Made by a program: the position numbers and the translations under genes
Source: Eupeodes corollae
Taxonomy: Eukaryota; Arthropoda; Insecta; Diptera; Syrphidae
Direction: 5' to 3'
NCBI RefSeq assembly: GCF_945859685.1
Contig: NC_079149.1
Location: 100,032,863-100,096,862 of the forward strand
Length of the DNA: 64,000 nucleotides
Part shown: positions 56,281 through 64,000 of the stretch, piece by piece
Numbering within the stretch: position 1 is the stretch's first letter
Layout of the letters: each line of letters begins with the position of its first letter
The notes under the pieces: generated by a model
Database searches by the model: none
What the model saw: the letters and a program-made list of their open reading frames with translations, nothing else
What the model was told of the DNA's origin: nothing

Positions 56281-58955
56281 TTACTTACTTAAGGTGGCGC
56301 TACAGTCCTGTGTGAACTAGGGCCTCACCCAACAAATTTCTCCATCTAGCTCGGTCCCTAGCTAGATGTCTCCAGTTTCGCGCTCCAAGTTGGGTGAGGT
56401 CACTTTCCACTTGTGCGCGCCACCTGATCCGCGGTCTTCCTCTACTGCGCTGTCCTGTGGGTGCGGATTCGAAGACTTTCCGGGCCGGAACATTGGGTTC
56501 CATGCGCTCTACGTGACCCAGCCATCTTAGTCGTTGGATTTTTAACCTTCTGGCTAAGACTACGTCGCTGTACAGCCCGTGCAGCTCGTTGTTCCATCTT
56601 CTCCTCCACTCCCCTTCGATGCATACGGGACAGTAGATCACACGAAGAACTTTTCTCTCGAAGCGACCCAAGGTGCTTTCATCCGCTTTTGTCATGGTCC
56701 ATGCTTCTGCACCGTATAGCAGGACGGGGATGATAAGGGTCTTATATAGCAACACTTTGGTCCCTCGAGAGAGGACAATACCACTCAATTGCTTTCTTAG
56801 TCCAAAGAAACAGCGGTTAGCATGAGTTATTCTGCGTTTGATCTCAGCGCTGGTGTTGTTTTCTGCGTTTACAGCGGAGCCTAGGTAGACGAAGTCCTTG
56901 ACTACCTCAAAGTTACGTCTGTCGATTGTGACGTTTTGACCAAAACGTCGGTGTTGTATGTCCTTTCTTGACGACAGCATGTACTTTGTTTTGCCCTCAT
57001 TAACCGTTAAACCCATTTTTGCCGCCTTTGCCTCAATACTCACAAAAGCCCCATTGACATCACGCTGAGTTCTTCCGATTATGTCAATGTCATCAGCATA
57101 TGCCAGTAATTGGACAGACTTTTGAAAGATAGTGCCTCTAGTGTTGACGTGTGAGCTCTGCACTATTCTTTCAAGCACGATGTTAAAAAAATCGGATGAC
57201 AGCACATCACCTTGTCTAAAACCTTTTTTGACATCAAAAGGTTCTGTTAAGTTGTTTCCAACCTTTATGGAGCAGCGTGAATTCTCCATGGTCATGCTGC
57301 ACAAACGGACGAGGTTGGCAGGGATGCCAAAACTAGACATGGCTCTATACAGCTCGTCCCTGTAGATGCTGTCATATGAGGCCTTGAAATCGATGAAGAG
57401 ATGGTGGGTGTCTTGGTGTTCTTGAGTTTTTTCCAGGATCTGCCGTAATGTGAATATTTGATCAACTGTGGACTTTCCTGGTCTAAAACCACACTGATAA
57501 GGACCTATCAGGTTGTTGACGATGGGCTTTAGACGTTCACATATTACGGCAGAGAAGATTTTGTAGGCGATGTTATGTAGACTGATTCCTCTATAGTTGG
57601 TGCAGTTTAGAGGGTCTCTTTTTTTCAGGATCGGGCAAACAATACTAAGGTTCCATTCATTGGGCATTTTTTCTTCCGATCACATCTTACAGATAAGTTG
57701 GTGCATGCTCCTAACCAACTTATCTTCACATGCTTTAAAGAGCTCGGCATTCTAGCCATCTGCTCCAGTGGCTTTTTTAAACTTCAGCTTAGATATGGCA
57801 ATCTTTACTTCGTCTAAGTCGGGAGGACGGGATTGTTGGTTTCCGTCGTCTATGTTGAATGGATCATCCTGCCTGACAGCGGAATTCGGGTCGTAGTCGC
57901 CGTTATACGGTCCTTCCATATCCTCAGTATTGACTGTATCATTCTTGCAGCATTCGGATCTAGGTTTATGGACTTCTGAATTCCGTTTCACCAGCTCATA
58001 AAACTTTGGATCTTTTTGAACCTCTCAACATCTTCGACCGCACGCTTCTCTTCCTTTCTCTTTTTCCTTCTTGGAAGTCGGTGTTCCTCTCTCCTCTTTT
58101 GCTCATCTTTGCTGCTTTGCGTGCCTGTTTTTTTGGCTGTATTTACTTGCTGAAATTCCTCATCAAACCAAGGGTTCCTTGTTGGTGGTTGCTTGAAGCC
58201 CAGCACGTCAGAGGCGGCTTCTTTGATTGCATCTTGGCAATATTTCCACTGGTTTTCAATACATTGTGTTGGCGGCAGAGAACTTCGAGAGACGTTACTT
58301 GTAACTCAATCGGAAAAGGATTTGGCTTTCTCCTGCGATTGTAGCCGCATGACGTAGTACCTTCTCCCAGCACCTCCCTGTTTTGCCCAGCCTATCCCAT
58401 CGTATTTCCTGGGTGCCAGTGATGTCTGCTTTATAGCAGTCTAGGGCCTCTCCTAATTCTTCGGTCGCAAGTGTTCTGTTAAGGGACCTTACATTGGATA
58501 TCCGAAGTTTGTTGTCCTTATTTCGTTTGCGTTGGTTTTCAACAGTAAATCCGTTCGTATCCGAGGCTTGTTGGTGCCCCCCCCCCAACCCCATCCTGGA
58601 GGGCCAGATCCTTAGTATAACTCCAAGGATGGGGAGCCGGATAAAACTGTTACTTATAGGTCTGGGCTCCGATTAAGTCGAAGAAGCCCTATAAGGTGTT
58701 TACTAATTAGTTTAAGCTTACTGGAATTGTAGACGCCACCGTTGATTCCATCTCGGGAATTCCTCCGCTGCCGTCTGGATAAGGAAAGGTGCCGTAATGG
58801 AAACAATCCTCCCCCCTCTCTCGTTTGCTGCCCCAACAACTCTTCACTGGGGTTGGAACCCAATTTCCAGTTGAGGTACTAGGCACCCGATGTTCACAAC
58901 TGGGAGGTGAGAGTAGGAGTTGATAGGCAGATTGATTGTGTCCTCTTGAATGCAC
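56281..58955 (-). mobile_element. RTE-like LINE, near complete 3' half, endonuclease deleted
   Basis: The minus strand runs from a leader near 58955 through an N-terminal piece (58594-58295, VRSLNRTLATEELGEALDCY, DITGTQEIRWDRLGK), jumps directly to GFKQPPTRNPWFDEEFQQVN (58206-57988), then to the linker RPPDLDEVKIAISKLKFKKA (57991-57752) and a long reverse transcriptase frame. It ends GCGCCACCTTAAGTAAGTAAG. Compared with the copy at 48438-51440, several hundred bases of endonuclease are missing, so the element cannot move by itself. Confidence 0.88.
56300..57667 (-). CDS. RTE reverse transcriptase, 455-codon intact frame
   Basis: The longest LINE frame in the window. It covers the reverse transcriptase fingers to thumb and the C-terminal region: NYRGISLHNIAYKIF, GPYQCGFRPGKSTVDQIFTL, IDFKASYDSIYRDELYRAMS, GFRQGDVLSSDFFNI, LLAYADDIDIIG (catalytic YADD intact), NEGKTKYMLSSRKDIQHR, LIIPVLLYGAEAWTM, and RWLGHVERMEPN near the end. 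It stops just before the shared 3' tail. Upstream in the same direction a stop at about 57752 separates it from the linker, so the polyprotein is not whole. The reverse transcriptase itself looks competent. Confidence 0.85.
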   Translation of the reverse strand: MPNEWNLSIVCPILKKRDPLNCTNYRGISLHNIAYKIFSAVICERLKPIVNNLIGPYQCGFRPGKSTVDQIFTLRQILEKTQEHQDTHHLFIDFKASYDSIYRDELYRAMSSFGIPANLVRLCSMTMENSRCSIKVGNNLTEPFDVKKGFRQGDVLSSDFFNIVLERIVQSSHVNTRGTIFQKSVQLLAYADDIDIIGRTQRDVNGAFVSIEAKAAKMGLTVNEGKTKYMLSSRKDIQHRRFGQNVTIDRRNFEVVKDFVYLGSAVNAENNTSAEIKRRITHANRCFFGLRKQLSGIVLSRGTKVLLYKTLIIPVLLYGAEAWTMTKADESTLGRFERKVLRVIYCPVCIEGEWRRRWNNELHGLYSDVVLARRLKIQRLRWLGHVERMEPNVPARKVFESAPTGQRSRGRPRIRWRAQVESDLTQLGARNWRHLARDRARWRNLLGEALVHTGL

Positions 58956-59333
58956 ATGTCTACAATTTGATCATTTGAATTTAAATATTTGACTTAATTT
59001 ATACCTGAAATAAAAATTAAAAGATTTTTCTTTTAAATTAAAAAAAAACATTGTATGTCAAAGTTTTAAAAGTCTACGAAGAATATTTATTTTAAAAAAC
59101 TCAACATCTTAAAAATCTGTATAGATATGTGTATTCATTCAAAATCACAAGTTCATATGCATACAATTATGAACAGCAAAGTTTTATTTCTGAATGTTCC
59201 CAAATTGACCTTAAAATAGTTGAACTGATTTTGATGAAATTCAGCAAAATATAAACCAGATGTTTCTCATTTGTAAAGTTAAGTCACCAGCTTCAAGCCC
59301 TTCATTTTAAATTAAATGGATCTTCATCTTTGC
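58956..59333. other. AT-rich 3' flank of OrD
   Basis: No gene recognised. It may include the OrD 3' untranslated region. Confidence 0.35.
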
Positions 59334-61167
59334 TTATAATACTGTTTGTAGAATAGTAAAATAAGATATAGTGGTCTGGATGATCTGAAAGTGCAAGTTT
59401 ATTTTCTTTTAGGAGTGACAAGGTGTCAGAAACACAATTATTTCAGAAATGTTACCAACATTTTTAAATTGTCCTTACCGATGCAAAAAGTTGTAATGAT
59501 GGCGAAAAAAATGGTGCTTTCATTGGACTTCCTTTTTGTAATTTAACCAATGCAAAAAGTATCAGCTTTTTAACTTTTCTATCACAATTATACCAATCAC
59601 AAAAGTATACAACTTCAGATAGTTTTAAACACTAGAAAAAAGACGTATAAATAAAAAAAATATACATAACTGCAAATATTTTAAAATTTTACATTTTTGT
59701 TAACACTTTCCGCTCCAAAGCAACAAGCGAAAAGATGATTTGTTATACCAAGAACATAGAGTAAATAAATAGTTTTGAAAACTCCAGAAGCCTAAAAAAA
59801 ACATTAAAAATAGAATTTAATTTGCAAAAGTAAATAAATATTTTATATTTGCCAATAGAAGATTAATAGAAAGCAATGCCAAAAGGATGCTTGCAGATAC
59901 AAAATGTATAAATATCATAAACGTATAAACTCGATTGAAGCTATTAAATATTTCAATAATTTTCTGCTGACGTCTTATAAGTGCTGAGAGGTCGTTGTAG
60001 AGGATTTTACTTCTTTTAGGATCTAATTTAAAACAAAGAATATACTCAAGTTGATTATTTCACGGGAAATAACTTCAAGTCATTTAGAAACTAAAGAAAC
60101 TTCACTTAAATGTGAATTAGATGATATCGAAATATGAGATTATTTCCACAACCAGTACGGAAGTGACTGATTCAAAATAATTTGATTTATTTCCCACCAC
60201 AGCGATGAATGCATTTAATGTGTGAAATTATTTCCCGTATGGATTTATTTCCAATGTGATGTTATTTCCCTAGAATTCGTATTAAATTATGTTTGTATAG
60301 ATCTTATACCCACCATTTGCTGCATGAACTCTAAAAGTGCTTTTGAAGTCTTCTTGCAAGCACTGATAGGCTACAGATATGTACATGCAGAAGCATAAGA
60401 ATGTTCCATCAGTTCCAGACACTGCAAATGTTGTTACTAACCCAGAATAAGCCAAAAAGCAGTACATAAATGAATACATCGGCTTATTCATTTCAGTCAT
60501 GTCTTCATATGGAAGGCTTTACAAAAAAACAGTCTTATTTGAAAAAATAACCTTCATAGTAAAATGCTCTTTAACTTACGCTGCTTTATAGGGTAAATCC
60601 ACCCAAGTATTTCGTTTCTCATTTACAAAGTATTGATAGGCCCAAACTACTATTGGCTTAAAACCAAATGAGACACTTGTTGTTATAGCATTTATGTAAA
60701 GCACACTGCAGCACATGTTGTTAAAATAAGAAATTTTCCTAATAAGGTAGTTTTTCCTACTGTCTTTTGTATCTATGGAAATTCAAATATTAGAAAGATA
60801 AAGTGTTTTTCTACCTTGTACTCTCACCTGTTTTACAATGTTCCAATAGGCTGTTCAAAATAAGTTCAAGATCCTTACGATAAATTAGAAAACAAACTAA
60901 TTTAATCCAAGTGACCAACTTAGTTACACCCGGTGAGAGTGCATCGATAGCCTCTAGGAGGCTTTTTCGTAACAACCAAGAAGATCGAATCTCTCCCAAA
61001 GCTGCTGTCAGTAAAATTGTTAAATGTAGAACCAATTTGATTTTAGTAATCCGATTTAAACGGTCCAAAGGCCAGCACTGTAGAAGACCTAAAATCCACC
61101 TGCTGATACGAAAAAATGAATCTTCTATTGGATCCAAACGGGAGAAATTAAAAACACCGGGAGACAT
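59334..61167 (-). CDS. Odorant receptor OrD (7tm_6), seven exons, one GC donor
   Basis: Exons on the minus strand: 61167-60828, 60772-60580, 60516-60314, 60022-59853, 59791-59693, 59631-59479, 59384-59334. They join to about 402 residues ending FTILQTVL without a stop. Landmarks: LLQCWPLDRLNRI in exon 1; YEDMTEMNKPMYS; CMYISVAYQCLQEDF; FNSFNRVYTFMIFIHF; CDWYNCDRKVKKLI. Six donors or terminal positions match OrB and OrC, but the donor after exon 4 reads TTG/GCAAAT where OrB and OrC have TTG/GT. GC donors can work, yet this context is weak, so splicing may be poor. It is the most diverged of the three, for example FWPLD is replaced by CWPLD. Confidence 0.87.
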
Positions 61168-61190
61168 TTTGTTTTAATTTTTCGAATAAT

Positions 61191-61226
61191 AACTGAAACC
61201 GTAACCGGTGGAAGGAAGCTTTTATA
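61191..61226 (-). promoter_or_regulatory. TATA box and initiator of OrD
   Basis: TATAAAA at 61226-61220 and TCAGTT at 61196-61191 on the minus strand, about 30 bases apart, the classic arthropod core-promoter spacing. The start codon follows 24 bases later, implying a very short leader. Confidence 0.6.
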
Positions 61227-61479
61227 AGGACAACAAAGTAACAGTGCATTAGAAAAGTTGCAATTAGTTGGGAGTTAACGAATCGATTTATTTTTATATC
61301 ATAAGCTTTTATCTTGGAATTAAATTGGTTAATTTGAGAATTTAAAATTAAAATTTAATTTTGTTAACATTAAATATTTATATTGATTATTAGGTGGTTT
61401 TGAAATATTTTTCAAGTTGTTTCTATTTTTAGGATTATTGTCTTAAGCTATTAAACGTCAATAGCGAAATAGTTGTTAC
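61227..61479. other. AT-rich spacer upstream of OrD
   Basis: No gene or repeat recognised. Confidence 0.35.
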
Positions 61480-61915
61480 TTTATTTAATAATTCTTTATG
61501 CAATTGTTGGATCATATTATAAACATTGGTATAGAAGTAGTGATGAATATCTGAGCATAAACACTTTAGAAAGCGAAGAGAAGCACGAAGGCCATCATAA
61601 GACAGAAAAGACCCGTAGCTTCGGAAAGGCGAAACCCAAGATAGCGTATAAGAACAACTGTTGCTTGATGGATGGATTCCTGGCATAACCGACAATGAGA
61701 ACCGAATATTGTTCCGATACCAGCACCGGAACCTGATACAATGGTTGCAGTGGTTGCAGCACAAGCACCAATTAATTTGGCAGCCCAATCAATGTCACGG
61801 GTGACTGGAGTGCTCTGGAATGACCTGACTTGTGGCATTAAGAATACAAGGGTTGTGTTCTGGGCAGCCAATGTTTGGCTTTGGCTGATAACTACGCTGC
61901 TGATTGGTCGCTAGT
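61480..61915 (-). pseudogene. ATPsynC: Retrocopy of mitochondrial ATP synthase subunit c
   Basis: Minus-strand residues PQVRSFQSTPVTRDIDWAAK match the cleavage region and start of mature insect subunit c, followed by GSGAGIGTIFGS, then LSEATGLFCLMMAFVLLFAF at the stop, which includes the proton-binding Glu in the second helix. Between these the copy is out of frame: one base is lost near 61700 and phase is restored near 61625. Gly-rich helix residues are changed (ACAATTATIVSGS). No introns are present, and an AATAAA-like signal follows the stop. It is 5'-truncated, joined at about 61905 to a LINE fragment, and not functional. Confidence 0.85.
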
Positions 61916-62225
61916 AAGCCTTGGATCCTGGATGTGGAGCAAGTCAATTTCGTTATAACCAGAGAAAATATTTTGTGGGCCATCAATACTTTTTCTCCAT
62001 ATAAATCCCCAGGCATGGAACAAATTTTCAAAGGATGTCTTCTTCTCAAACTTGTGCCCATGTCGTGCAGACAGGTCAAAGTAGTTTTTATCCCGAAAGT
62101 GGGTAGGCGAGGTCATGCACCCGCGAAGGATTTCAGACCAATAAGCTTAACATCTTTTGTGCTTAAAACCTTGGAGCGCATTCTTGATTACCATATTCGA
62201 ATTGTATCGAACTTTGGATTAGACG
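61903..62225 (+). pseudogene. Jockey-group LINE reverse transcriptase fragment
   Basis: The plus strand reads ITRENILWAINTFSPYKSPG, LVPMSCRQVKVVFIPKVGRR and AKDFRPISLTSFVLKTLERI, the start of a Jockey-type reverse transcriptase. It ends abruptly at about 62225. Confidence 0.75.
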
Positions 62226-62497
62226 TGTCTCTCCCTCGGCTAGCAATTTTAATCAATTTCGAGTTAAATTTACGCAAGTTTCTTTTTTAAGTTGTGTGCC
62301 ATTTCTATGCCAATGAAGTTTTCTGAACAATAAGACCCGAAAAAATATAAAAAGTGATCAAATTGGATAGAATTAAACAAGTAAACCAATATATTGTGAA
62401 GATCATTGAAAGTTAAAACTTTGTTATTTTTGTATTTCTTTGTTTGATTTATCATACCGAACATTGAGTGTTTTAATTTAAATCTTACCGTGCATAC

Positions 62498-63442
62498 ATG
62501 TCCAGGCAAAAACGGGGTAGAACGAATTCCACAATTGATGATCAAAATATTAAAAACTCACCTCGAACATCAATTGATTCTCCTTACCAACTGAGTAAAA
62601 AAATGGCCGTGGACGATAAAAGCTTATTTAACAAAATGAACCAAAATACGAAAAAACAAAGTGAGTTAATTATTTCACAACTCTCAAATAAAATTGAAGA
62701 AAATCACCAAGACCTCACGCAAAAAATTGACCATAAATTTGATGAGCTTCAAAAATCTATTGATTTAATAAACACTAAAATCGCGCAACTCGAAAAACAA
62801 CAGACCGCGGCATATATTGACATAAGTTTGCTTAAAAATGAACTCAAAGAAATAAACACAAGACTTTCAAACACAAACATTGATCTAACAAACAAGCTTT
62901 CCGAGCTATCATCTTTGAGTAGTGAACTAGCCCAAATAAAATTAACGCAAGAAAATATTGATAATAAAAACGTTTCGTGTGATGCTGTTCTTTTCGGAAT
63001 ACCATATTTAGAAAATGAAAACATCAAAACGTATATCAATCACTTATGCCACGACTTAAATATTCTACCACCAAAATTAATCAACTCGTTTCGAATACGC
63101 ACTTCACAAAACGTCAACTCTTCGATAATCCTAAAATTTCAGTCCGCATACGATGGAAACTTTATTTTGACATCTATTGCACGTTACCGAAAGCAACATA
63201 AAAAGCAATTAAATTTGAGTAATTTCGGACTAGATTCTGAAACGACTGTGTACTTACGCGAATGTCTGACAAAAAAAAATAATAACATTCTCCATGCCGC
63301 ACTACATCTCAAGAAACAAAAACAACTTTTCTCCGTGTTTACAATGCGTGGATTGGTATATATTAAACGTCACTCAAATGATGCACCAGCCAAGGTTGAG
63401 AACATTGGTGAATTGAATAGCATTGCCAGCCTCCAAACATGA
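62498..63442 (+). CDS. LINE ORF1 protein
   Basis: 314 codons from ATG 62498. The N-terminus is basic and polar (SRQKRGRTNS). Residues about 50-160 form a long heptad-rich coiled coil (LSNKIEENHQDLTQKID, LINTKIAQLEKQ, LSELSSLSSELAQIK). The C-terminal half (about 165-290) carries SCDAVLFGIPYLENENI and INSFRIRTSQNVNSSIILKF, which looks like the RNA-binding fold of LINE ORF1 proteins. No zinc knuckle is seen. The likely role is trimerisation and binding of the element RNA. The assignment rests on architecture and on the endonuclease ORF directly downstream. Confidence 0.75.
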   Translation: MSRQKRGRTNSTIDDQNIKNSPRTSIDSPYQLSKKMAVDDKSLFNKMNQNTKKQSELIISQLSNKIEENHQDLTQKIDHKFDELQKSIDLINTKIAQLEKQQTAAYIDISLLKNELKEINTRLSNTNIDLTNKLSELSSLSSELAQIKLTQENIDNKNVSCDAVLFGIPYLENENIKTYINHLCHDLNILPPKLINSFRIRTSQNVNSSIILKFQSAYDGNFILTSIARYRKQHKKQLNLSNFGLDSETTVYLRECLTKKNNNILHAALHLKKQKQLFSVFTMRGLVYIKRHSNDAPAKVENIGELNSIASLQT

Positions 63443-63666
63443 TTGCAGCTTTAACAAACCAAACTATTTTCGAACATTGTTATTTAAATTTTAATATTTT
63501 TTTCCTTTATTTTGAATTGTCTATGTTGAATTTCCTTATTATTAAAACACTTTGCTTTTTAAATTTATAATAATATTTCTTATTTTAATTTAATTTCAAA
63601 TTTTCTTCATAAACTTTTGTCGGTCTATTTATTTGAATTTTCTTTTTTTCAGTTTTGTTGTGTATA

Positions 63667-64000
63667 ATGAATAACTCAAGTAATTTGCATTCTATGGTTA
63701 GGGTCCTGAGTAAGCAGAAATGTGGTCTTAGGGTTTGTCATATAAATGCTCAAAGTTTGTTACCGAAAATTGACGAGTTTCGTGACATTTTTATTAATTC
63801 AGATGTAGATGTTATTTGTGTTACTGAAACATGGTTAAGAGATGATATTGGTGACGAGTTGTGTTTTGTTGGGGGCTACCGCATTTTTAGGAACAATAGA
63901 GCAGATCGTGTTGGTGGTGGTGTGGCAATATATATAAAATCTTCTATAAAATCTAAACTAAAGTTTTCTTCTGAGAGAGGTAGTCCTATTGAATATTTAT
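63667..64000 (+). CDS. LINE ORF2 start: apurinic-type endonuclease (partial)
   Basis: The frame opens at ATG 63667 and is still open at the window end (111 codons). It shows LRVCHINAQSLLPKIDEFRD (the first catalytic Asn block), VDVICVTETWLRDDI (catalytic Glu in TETWL) and GYRIFRNNRADRVGGGVAIY, the first half of an endonuclease/exonuclease/phosphatase domain as in Jockey and CR1 group LINEs. The reverse transcriptase should follow outside the window. Confidence 0.88.
   Translation, partial: MNNSSNLHSMVRVLSKQKCGLRVCHINAQSLLPKIDEFRDIFINSDVDVICVTETWLRDDIGDELCFVGGYRIFRNNRADRVGGGVAIYIKSSIKSKLKFSSERGSPIEYL

Larger units (their letters stand above)
62226..64000 (+). mobile_element. Non-LTR retrotransposon (Jockey/CR1 group), 5' part, runs off the window
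   Basis: A leader of up to 270 bases precedes an open ORF1 (62498-63442), a gap of 224 bases, and an open ORF2 starting at 63667 with an endonuclease. Both frames are free of breaks as far as they can be seen, so this may be a young, full-length copy. The exact 5' end was not determined. Confidence 0.8.

Noticed and set aside
58577..58588. Run of C near the RTE 5' region as a special site
   Set aside because: Homopolymer inside a decayed leader; no partner structure.
61480..61915. A functional ATP synthase subunit c gene
   Set aside because: Frameshift within the transmembrane region, changed glycine-rich helix, missing 5' part and no introns.

Overview
The window reads as AT-rich (by eye), repeat-choked nuclear DNA of an insect, most likely a brachyceran fly. 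The reasons are seven-exon insect odorant receptor (7tm_6) genes with introns of mostly about 60 to 300 bp, an insect-type mitochondrial ATP synthase subunit c retrocopy, and a dense dipteran-style load of RTE, Jockey-group, Ty3/gypsy, copia, Tc1, Helitron and Transib elements. Nothing is prokaryotic: there is no operon, CRISPR array or bacterial gene.

The only host genes I can support are a minus-strand tandem array of odorant receptors. OrA (8555-8882) is only a first exon with a TATA box. OrB (31180-32771), OrC (45021-52824) and OrD (59334-61167) can each be followed through seven exons to a stop codon, encoding about 405, 405 and 402 residues with conserved intron positions and phases. 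OrC has intron 2 inflated from about 60 bp to 6.1 kb by LINE insertions, yet its reading frame is intact. OrD has a GC instead of GT at one splice donor. A frameshifted retrocopy of ATP synthase subunit c lies upstream of OrD.

The rest is nested mobile DNA. Region by region: 1-0.8 kb RTE 3' end; 1.4-7.5 kb a foldback-like element containing a second copy of its own family and a Transib; 7.6-8.3 kb a dispersed repeat (called R here); 9.5-10.2 kb tRNA-SINEs; 10.2-13.2 kb repeat R and a decayed gypsy; 14-15 kb Jockey relic; 15.2-16.2 kb a promoter-like segment duplicated at 40.1-41.1 kb; 16.4-19 kb RTE, SINE and LINE pieces; 19.06-23.5 kb repeat R split by a second Transib; 23.5-24.9 kb a second SINE family split by a LINE; 26.07-30.71 kb a young gypsy with near-identical LTRs inserted in a LINE; 34.1-38.35 kb Helitron; 38.4-40 kb copia; 41.4-44.25 kb two Tc1 elements; 46.2-51.4 kb LINEs inside OrC intron 2; 54.3-59 kb LINE, SINE and the best RTE copy; 62.2-64 kb a LINE with open ORF1 and ORF2 running off the window.

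The most striking system is the pair of Transib elements, relatives of the RAG1 recombinase. The copy at 19355-23010 has a 5-bp target duplication, a paralogous empty site elsewhere in the window, and ends that look like antigen-receptor recombination signals: CACAGTG, a 13-bp spacer and an A-rich nonamer at one end; CACAGTG, a 23-bp spacer and an A-rich nonamer at the other; and a third such signal buried inside. A second notable relationship is that the tRNA-SINE family shares its 3' tail with the RTE LINE, which suggests the LINE machinery moves it.
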